A stretch of 64,000 bases of DNA from Geosiphon pyriformis (Eukaryota; Glomeromycota; Glomeromycetes; Archaeosporales; Geosiphonaceae): assembly GCA_016748015.1 (NCBI GenBank), contig JAAOMT010000034.1, positions 140,000 through 203,999 of the forward strand. The letters are read 5' to 3'. Numbering within the stretch: the first letter of the stretch is position 1; each line of letters starts with the position of its first letter. The position numbers were made by a program, and so were the translations under genes. The notes below the pieces were generated by a model that was given only the letters and a program-made list of their open reading frames with translations, ran no database searches and had not been told where the DNA came from. Shown in pieces: positions 57,216 to 64,000 of this stretch.

Positions 57216-58746
57216 GACCTTGTGATTGAGGGAAAAAAGTGGTTTTAAATAGGGGATGAAAAATTATTTTTGGATAATGCTTTTTTTTTTTTAAAAAAAA
57301 AACGACGATAAATAAAGATTTGATCGTGTGGAATTTATATAGAATTTCGTCATGTCAGATCATGTCATTATCTTGTCTAGTCATCATGATATCATCCTTT
57401 GCCACCCTCTATCAAACAACTGGTCACTAGCTTATAAACAATTAATTAGCATGGGTGATGATTTCTAGGATTTACCTTGGTAGGGGGCATGATTTATTAT
57501 TCGGGGTTCATGGGTCACTGATTCACCAACTCAAAAAAAGGTTCTCCAGAGAAGAACGTATATGTATACCTAGAGCGCGAAGAGCCAAGGGAAAAAGCTG
57601 AAAAGGAAATGTAAAAATTAGTCCTAGTATTTGAAACTCTCACACAAAGTGGTTAATACTACCAAATGTTTAAAAAGAAAAAAGAAAAAAGAAAAAAAAA
57701 ATTTTATTTGAATTATTGGTTTCAGTTTCATGGACTTTCCTTTTTCTATTAAAAATCCCCATTATTCATCATTGTCATCTTGAAACTGCGAAATCACAAG
57801 CCCAAAAATCACAAACAATAGGTTTTTTTAAAAATTTAAAATCTCAAGTCGCAGCAACAAAACATGATGATATGCGGAGCACAGTCTTTTTTATTTATTT
57901 ATTTATTTATTTATTTTGTTGGTTTTTGCATGTTTAACAATTTTTTCTTTAGAAAATTCATTTCGAAAAAATATTGTTCACATCAAATAATACTGGTAAA
58001 AGGTGGGGACGAAAAATAGTTACAAAAAAATTAACATTGTGAAGAATGTGCGTGAATTGATGTGAATGGAACTTGCTTAAATTTGATCGGGAATCCTTTG
58101 TAAAGGCTAAAAAAGCCGCATGCAAAGATTGGTGGATGATAAGTAGTAGTAGTAGTAGAAGGAAAAGAAGGGAACTCAAAATATTAACTTTGGAGAAACA
58201 TAAAGCACAATTGCAAGAAATAAAATAAAAAATAAAAAAAAAGGAAACCTAAAAGAAAAAATAAAAAAACAAAATAATACAAATTTTCCGTGGTTACTTT
58301 TTTGATTGCAAAAGTTTAGATCGGAAAAAAAAAAGGGAGGGGGGGGAAGAGATTTACTGTTGAACTATATATAGGTGGCAGGTAATTTGCGATAGTGGCG
58401 TGTATATTCAATTTTTTTGGGAGATAAAAAAAGGGAGGGTTTAATAATACACAAAAGAAAATAATCTAGAGACAACTCTACTTTTGATGTGTTTTGTTAT
58501 GCAATATGCAAAAAGTTGTGGTTGTAGGAAGCCGATTTGAACTTTGAATGGTAAAAAAAAGTTATATTTACACGAATTGTCAAAATTGAAATCGATGACG
58601 TGACGTGATTGAAAACTTTGTATGTCACAAGATCTTCCCGAACAACATAAATAATGAGAACAACGTCCGTTATTTAAACGCGTGAAAAATTCTCTAAATT
58701 ATTACATAACAAAAGTTCCAGTGTGTATGTAAAAAATGATTCATAT
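57216..58746. other. Intergenic region, 5' flank of DUF1769 gene and 3' flank of coiled-coil gene
   Basis: Contains A/T homopolymers (a T-run meeting an A-run at 57272-57302, able to form a hairpin), a TTTA microsatellite (57888-57917) and A-rich DNA. No exon-like frame was recognised. Confidence 0.6.
57888..57917. repeat. TTTA microsatellite
   Basis: Six tandem TTTA units. Confidence 0.85.
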
Positions 58747-60537
58747 TCAATCGGATAACACGGCATCGGGACCTCTATATAATGCCATCATAACAGCGGC
58801 AATTAATAATACGAGGAAGCGACACCATCTCCAGAATAATCTTAAAATCTTGTATATTATTCTTGCCCATCTTCGGAAAAACCATTCTCGTCTTAGCATT
58901 GCTTTCTCATCGTCCTCTTTAAATTGTTCAAGGAATGTAAATTCATCCTCGGACATGTAATCTATAATGTCCTCTCCAGCTTCTGACATTGCCGTGCTCC
59001 GTGTATAATATTCACTAAAATCGCTTTCAGACATTACTGGTGAGAATGGGGGAGCACCATTATTACCATTTTTTCGGCCTCGTTGAAATATAGAAAGTTC
59101 TCGATACCATTGACTCTCCAATTCATCAAGTAAAGTGGGTCGAACATTTTTATTTGATTGTCCAGATGTCACAGCCGGGGTAATACCTCGTAGATTCACT
59201 ATAGCATCCGGATCACTCACTCGTCGCATAGCACCTTCTGAAAATGAACCGGGACGTGAATTCATTCCGGATCGCATACCTAGATTTATCATTCGTTGTT
59301 CCTCTAGTGACATTCTAAGTTCGGTAACATATTCTGCTTGATTATCGTAACGTTCTTTAAGAGCGACATAATCTTTTGCTGTTTGTTGAAGTTCTTGGTG
59401 TTGTTCTTGAAGGGTGTTAAGTTCTGTTTTGGTTTGATTTAATCGTTTCTCGAGATCAATTTTTGTCCGTTCAAGTGAATGATTACTGTCCTCAAATTCT
59501 TTAACCTTTTTCAAGAGTCTATCAATAACATCGTCATTATCGGTACATTTTTGATTGTATTTTAAATTCCAAAAATCTTCACTTTGTTTTTTCTGAAGTC
59601 TTTGATTTTCGTGTTCGAGAGTTTCGATCTTATCGGCGGCCTGACTGCATTGATCGTATAAAAGCTGGATATCAGCTTCTAGATGTCGAATTTTTGTCTT
59701 TGAAGTTTTTTCGAATTCCTTATTCTCATTGATTAGGGATTCAATGCGAGCCTGTAATTCGGTGTTATTGAATTCAAGCTCCCTGATGTTATCATAGTCT
59801 TTTTGTGACATACCAATTCGAGGCTGTGACCTTGTTCTTATCCTGTTTGGTACCATTTCTATGCCACTACTGTATCCAGCCGTTGATTCATTGTCACTCT
59901 CATTGTCCCAATCACTCTCCTCTTCTGGAAACGCTTCCAAACCAGTATTTGGTGGTGCTATTCGTGGAATTCTGTCCGAAATTGAGTGTCCATATCCTTG
60001 TTGACGTTGTCGACTTTGATGTTGTAATTTTACTAGTAATTCTTCGTAACTCCCCTTTAACTTGATATTGTTTTCCAAAAGACTTTTACCGATTTCGGCT
60101 GCCAAATGTAAATCTATCGATTACCAGAAATATAAAAAAAATTTGAGTAAGATTTTCGTAATGACACGTGACAAAAAGTAGGTCATTGAGATAATTTCAA
60201 TCAATCAATCAATCAATCAATCGATAAATGGGTCATAATACTTTAAAGATTTTTCTTTTGGATATTGTTTTCAACAGTTCCTCCCCAAATTTAAATTTTT
60301 AATCTAATAATTACCTCTCTCTTTTTCCTTGAGCCTGGCATGTGCATCTTTCAAGTCTGCTGTCAACTCTGCATTAGACTTGCTTGCAATATTCCAGGAA
60401 CAGTTACTGTTAGGTGAAGTCATACCACTCCTATTGGGCGAAGGAGGTGAATTAGGAGAGCCAATATTGAAGGGTTGTATGTTGGACAAATCAACAGAAA
60501 GTTTTGTTTTATTTTGACGGGGTGTTGGAGGAACCAT
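58747..60537 (-). CDS. BICD/HAP1-type dynein-adaptor-like coiled-coil protein with C-terminal membrane anchor
   Basis: Two exons, 60537-60315 and 60113-58747, with a 201-bp intron (GT-AG). The split codon gives Asp, so the frame reads KEKERDLHLAAEIGKSLLEN across the junction. The protein has 529 residues. LAAEIG matches the CC1 box (AAxxG) by which BICD, BICDR, TRAK/HAP1 and Spindly adaptors bind the dynein light intermediate chain. A Pro/Ser-rich head (1-60) precedes it, then an acidic linker, a long coiled coil (about 176-353) and LLDELESQ (402-409), which resembles the Spindly motif for dynactin. The C-terminus has an Arg/Trp-rich stretch and one membrane helix (FLVLLIAAVMMALY, about 507-520) with a short tail, so it is probably tail-anchored on an organelle with the coil in the cytosol. 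Inference: it links a membrane cargo to dynein. Membership is judged from motifs only. Confidence 0.8.
60198..60223. repeat. AATC microsatellite in the intron of the coiled-coil gene
   Basis: Six tandem CAAT/AATC units inside the 201-bp intron (60114-60314), which explains why it is longer than the other introns here. Confidence 0.9.
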
Positions 60538-61233
60538 AAAGTATATAGGAATGTTCCCAGTCTTTTTATTCGGGGAGGTTGGTTAGATTTCCCAAAGGTG
60601 TAAAATATCTTTTTAATATATTTACAATCTATTGTGGAAAAAAAACGAGAAATTTTGGTTAGTTCAAAATTTTCTCCGGGGAACAATTATGAAAACCCTC
60701 GTCTATTTTTTTGTAAATCGAATTTTATGAGACTTGAAACTTCCGAGGAATAGAAAGTGGAAACTTTTAATAAATACCCAAAACTATCGAGACAATTGTC
60801 GAGAAATAAAAAGTGTTCAGAAAGGAAAAGTTCAAAGTGGGTGTATGTTTTGTCTATCAAAGAAGAATATTATCAAAGTAATAAGAAATAAAAAGCCTTG
60901 CTCTTTGAAATTTATAGCGGGTTGGGGGGGGGGGGGAGAGATTAATTTCTTAAATAATAACAGGTGGTGATTTCCAGCTCGAATGTTTACAATATGTTTT
61001 TTTACAGAGAGAGCTTTAGGGATAAAAAGTTTATTGGTGGGCAGGTTTAGTTAGGTTGTTGGGTTATGATATAGGTTGACGGTTTCGAGTGGTTGAATTT
61101 TTAGGTTTGTGAGTATTAGTCTTGAAGAATAATTATCAGCTGGGTTCGTTAAAAAAAAATCAAAAATAAAAGGGAATATTTTTCATATAAATTCTTTCTT
61201 TGCAAGTATAAATAACTAGTGTAGAGAAAGTTG

Positions 61234-61260
61234 AAGTAGTAGTAGTAGTAGTAGTAGTAA
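61234..61260. repeat. AGT microsatellite
   Basis: Nine tandem AGT units about 0.7 kb upstream of the coiled-coil gene start. Confidence 0.9.
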
Positions 61261-62445
61261 ATGATATGTAGACACACGAGCAAAAAAAATTTATGTGGTC
61301 GCGCTTAACAAGGAAAAAAAGGGCGAATGTATGTTGAACAAGAAGGATATATAAGGAATTTTTTGGAACGCCTCTTGTACCATAAAAAAAAAAAAAACTA
61401 TCAAACTAAAAATTATAATGGACAGACAACAATAGTCAGTATTATGTATAAAAAATTTATGATAATAAAAGTATTTTGTGGTCTATTCTCTCACACGAGT
61501 ATCATTGATAGAGAGTTGGGGGAACTTTATTTATTGTATTTTTGTTCCGTTTTTACTTTTTTTTTATTAGGAAAAGAGAAAGGAGAGAAGGAAAGAGAGG
61601 GAGCAAAAAAATCTTTTTGCGCGCCTTTTTTTTTTTCTCTAATTATAATGTCTTTTATGGTTTGATTTGGGTTTGCCTCTTTTCGGCTAGCTTCGGGTTG
61701 ATAAAATTTTTCAAGATTTAAAAAATATTGGGAATGTGAAGAGGAAAAATGCAATTTCTTTTGAATTTTTTTTTTCCAGTGTTTCTTGTTGATAACGACA
61801 ATAACGTTCGTAATATTATGTGTAACTGTTGTGTGTGTGTGGGAACAATTACAAAGGAGCAGAGCAAAGTAAAGGCAAAGAAAAAAGTAAACTAAGTTCG
61901 AGGTGTTGGGGATTAGGTAATGAAAAGAATCAAAGAGGGTATGTAATGAATCAAAGAAAAATGAAATTTTTTTGAAGTAAGAGAAAGAGATATCAGGAAA
62001 ATGTCATTCAAATTGAATCTTTGAATAAATGAATAATGATTATTATTAATTTTAAAAAAAAAGTTGGGAAATCTGTGTTACTTTGGGTTCAAATAATTAT
62101 AAAGTGGAAATTTTGAAGTAGTTCAAGTCTCTTTGTACAACGACCACACTATCTCTGGAGGAACGGGAGGGGAAAGGGGAAGGGGGAAAAGTAATTCACA
62201 TTAAATTTAAATCTATATCACTATACTTACCACCAGGTCTTTATGTCACAGGTAACGATATATGAAAGATGAGGTTTTATTGATGTTGTTATTTTTCTTT
62301 GGTCTCTCTCTTTATTTCTTTTTTAATTTTTCTAATAAAGTTTAAGATTCAAACAGAGATGTTGATAGGGAATTTTTTTTTTTAAAAAAAAAGTTGTATA
62401 TATAAAATTGTATCAGATGTGTTTTATTCTTTAAAAAAAAACAAA

Positions 62446-62497
62446 AATAATAATAATAATAATAATAATAACAACAACAACAACAATAACAACAACG
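62446..62497. repeat. AAT then AAC compound microsatellite
   Basis: A run of AAT units passes into AAC units, a typical point-mutated compound array. Confidence 0.9.
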
Positions 62498-62855
62498 AGA
62501 AAAGTGTTTGAAAAAACGAACGCAAACAACCAAACGTTCAAACGCTATCTGATATACTTATAGAAAATTGTGGCGCATGCGGAGTGTTTTTATTTTTTAT
62601 TTTTAAAAAAAAGAATTCCTGCAAGCAATAAAATTACGGGCGATATCAAAAGGATATGAAGTACTTTCATTCGGCCAATGATTAAAATAACCCTACATTT
62701 TATTACATATATATATATAAATATATAAATATATGTAATAACTAAATAAAATAAATTCAAGCGAAACAAAAAAAACATTTTTGACTTTTTGCATTAACTT
62801 TTAATAGCGTTAAAAATTATAGGATTTTTTTTTTTATGGAACCAATTTGTTTCCA

Positions 62856-62880
62856 TTTCTTTTCTTTTCTTTTCTTTTCT

Positions 62881-62910
<30 letters not shown>
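62856..62910. repeat. CTTTT then CTTT pyrimidine microsatellite
   Basis: About five TTTTC units followed by seven TTTC units on the plus strand; a mirror-like polypyrimidine tract. Confidence 0.9.
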
Positions 62911-62911
<1 letters not shown>

Positions 62912-63059
62912 TACTTCTTTTTTTCTTTCTTGTTCTTTTCTTATTTCTTTGTTCCTTGATCATTATCATCACACACGCATTCTTTCTCATTCTATACTAT
63001 TTCCTTTCCCTTCAAAAAAAAGTACAATATTACGAAAATCTAGCATTGAATCAAAAAAT

Positions 63060-63060
63060 T

Positions 63061-63102
<42 letters not shown>
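63060..63102. repeat. AAT microsatellite
   Basis: Fourteen tandem AAT units. Confidence 0.95.
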
Positions 63103-63385
63103 TGTTTGAAGAATGATGTATTTGTTAAGCTTGCATATATTTGAAGAAAGACCAAACGCCCTGGGAAAATATTAATTGTTAAATGGCATTGACCTACAAA
63201 AAAATTTTCCCAATTTTTATGAAACACAGCAAACAAGCAGCATTGAACATGCAAGATTTAAAGGAAAATTTTATTGATTGATTATTTTTTCTTGAACTAT
63301 TTTTCAAAGGTATGCAATTAAGATAAAGAAAGAGTAGTGAAAATAATGAGTAGATCAAACTAATTTAATTATCTCTAATAAATTA

Positions 63386-63483
63386 AAGTAAAATAAAATA
63401 AAATAAAATAAAATAAAATAAAATAAAATAAAATAAAGTAAAATAAAATAAAATAAAGTAAAATAAAATAAAATAAAATAAAA
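63386..63483. repeat. AAAAT pentanucleotide array
   Basis: Nearly 100 bp of TAAAA units with three G-containing variants (AAAGT). Confidence 0.95.
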
Positions 63484-63716
63484 ATATTCTTTACTAAATA
63501 TTCTTAAACCTTTTTTTTGAAAATGTAAAGATTTACAATAAAAGAATTGAAATCTCTTCAAATAAATTGGTCGATTCAATTTCATTAAAAATAGTTGGAC
63601 TTAAATAAAGAAATTATCAGAAATACAAACAAATTCCCCGCATTTTTCGTATACAGTTGTACCAAAACACAACAATTTTTTTTTTATTGGCCGTGCTCAT
63701 CTCTTGTCCTTTGTTA

Positions 63717-63720
63717 GGGG

Positions 63721-63751
<31 letters not shown>

Positions 63752-63753
63752 GT
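63717..63753. repeat. TTAGTTGG octanucleotide array
   Basis: About four GGTTAGTT units after a GGGGTTAG. It resembles telomeric repeats only superficially. Confidence 0.85.
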
Positions 63754-63959
63754 GGTTGTTTTGATGCTTGATGATGTTTTAATATTTTTTAGTATCTTGA
63801 AATATTTAAATATAAGAATTCTATTATAAAATTAATTTTTTAATCCAAATTTTATAGAATTTTATCTTGTTCGTTCTCTTAAATTTTTAATCAAATTATT
63901 CCGCTAAACAGGATAGCAAAATTTACTTTTAAACATTTTTTATTAATGACAACACAAAA

Positions 63960-63962
<3 letters not shown>

Positions 63963-64000
<38 letters not shown>
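63963..64000. repeat. Poly-T run at the window end
   Basis: 38 consecutive T running off the window. It could be the tail of a minus-strand retrotransposed sequence, a homopolymer, or a contig end. Confidence 0.9.

Larger units (their letters stand above)
60538..64000. other. Intergenic region rich in simple repeats, no gene recognised
   Basis: The 5' flank of the coiled-coil gene and about 3 kb beyond. All open frames are short or low complexity. Pyrimidine or purine runs and many microsatellites are listed separately. A poly-T run ends the window. Confidence 0.65.

Noticed and set aside
63717-63753. Telomeric repeat
   Set aside because: The unit is TTAGTTGG rather than TTAGGG, with only about four copies and ordinary sequence after it.

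Overview
The window looks like nuclear DNA of a repeat-rich, very AT-rich fungus. The closest fit I know is an arbuscular mycorrhizal fungus (Glomeromycota, Rhizophagus or Gigaspora type). Reasons: short GT-AG introns in compact genes, a fungal DUF1769/UPF0590 protein, and dense degenerate Ty3/gypsy, hAT and LINE elements. The species is an inference.

Positions 1 to about 49,140 are almost wholly nested transposable elements. At the left (1-18,812), three related Ty3/gypsy elements lie on the minus strand. Element Ty3-1 (1,815-12,094) is structurally complete, with 0.93 kb LTRs and a 4-bp duplication ATGT. It sits in the RNase H region of an older copy, element D. D's 5' part is 12,095-18,812 and a 39-bp remnant of its downstream side survives at 1,776-1,814. 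There D is cut again by element C, which runs out of the window (1-1,775). Next come pieces of one LINE family (A: 18,813-18,963 and 22,380-22,670; B: about 22,700-31,940). They are interrupted by two copies of one hAT DNA transposon in opposite orientation (18,964-22,379 plus; 26,281-29,623 minus). A third LINE copy (C, minus, 31,940-48,240) is split by a complete plus-strand Ty3/gypsy element, Ty3-2 (35,094-44,754, duplication GCAC). A 5'-truncated LINE tail (D, 48,255-49,140, plus) closes the block.

The Ty3/gypsy elements share an unusual plan: Gag with CCHC knuckle, retropepsin, two cysteine-rich modules, dUTPase, reverse transcriptase, RNase H, integrase with GPY/F module, and a further C-terminal domain of unknown function reaching the polypurine tract. 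All copies are dead. Where I could compare copies, most premature stops fall on Trp (TGG to TGA/TAG) or Gln (CAA/CAG to TAA/TAG) codons, and several catalytic Asp/Glu codons have become Asn/Lys. That is the mark of C:G to T:A transitions on both strands, as in RIP or cytosine deamination. The older LINE and hAT copies are far more AT-rich than Ty3-2.

From about 50,100 base composition becomes ordinary and three host genes appear: a nine-exon 2-oxoglutarate/Fe(II) oxygenase of the isopenicillin-N-synthase-like type (51,133-52,813, plus) with a 7-nt micro-exon; a three-exon DUF1769 protein (55,854-57,215, minus); and a two-exon coiled-coil protein (58,747-60,537, minus) with a dynein-adaptor CC1 box and a C-terminal membrane anchor. 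The rest is intergenic DNA full of microsatellites, ending in a poly-T run at the window edge. I saw no rRNA or tRNA gene and no CRISPR array.
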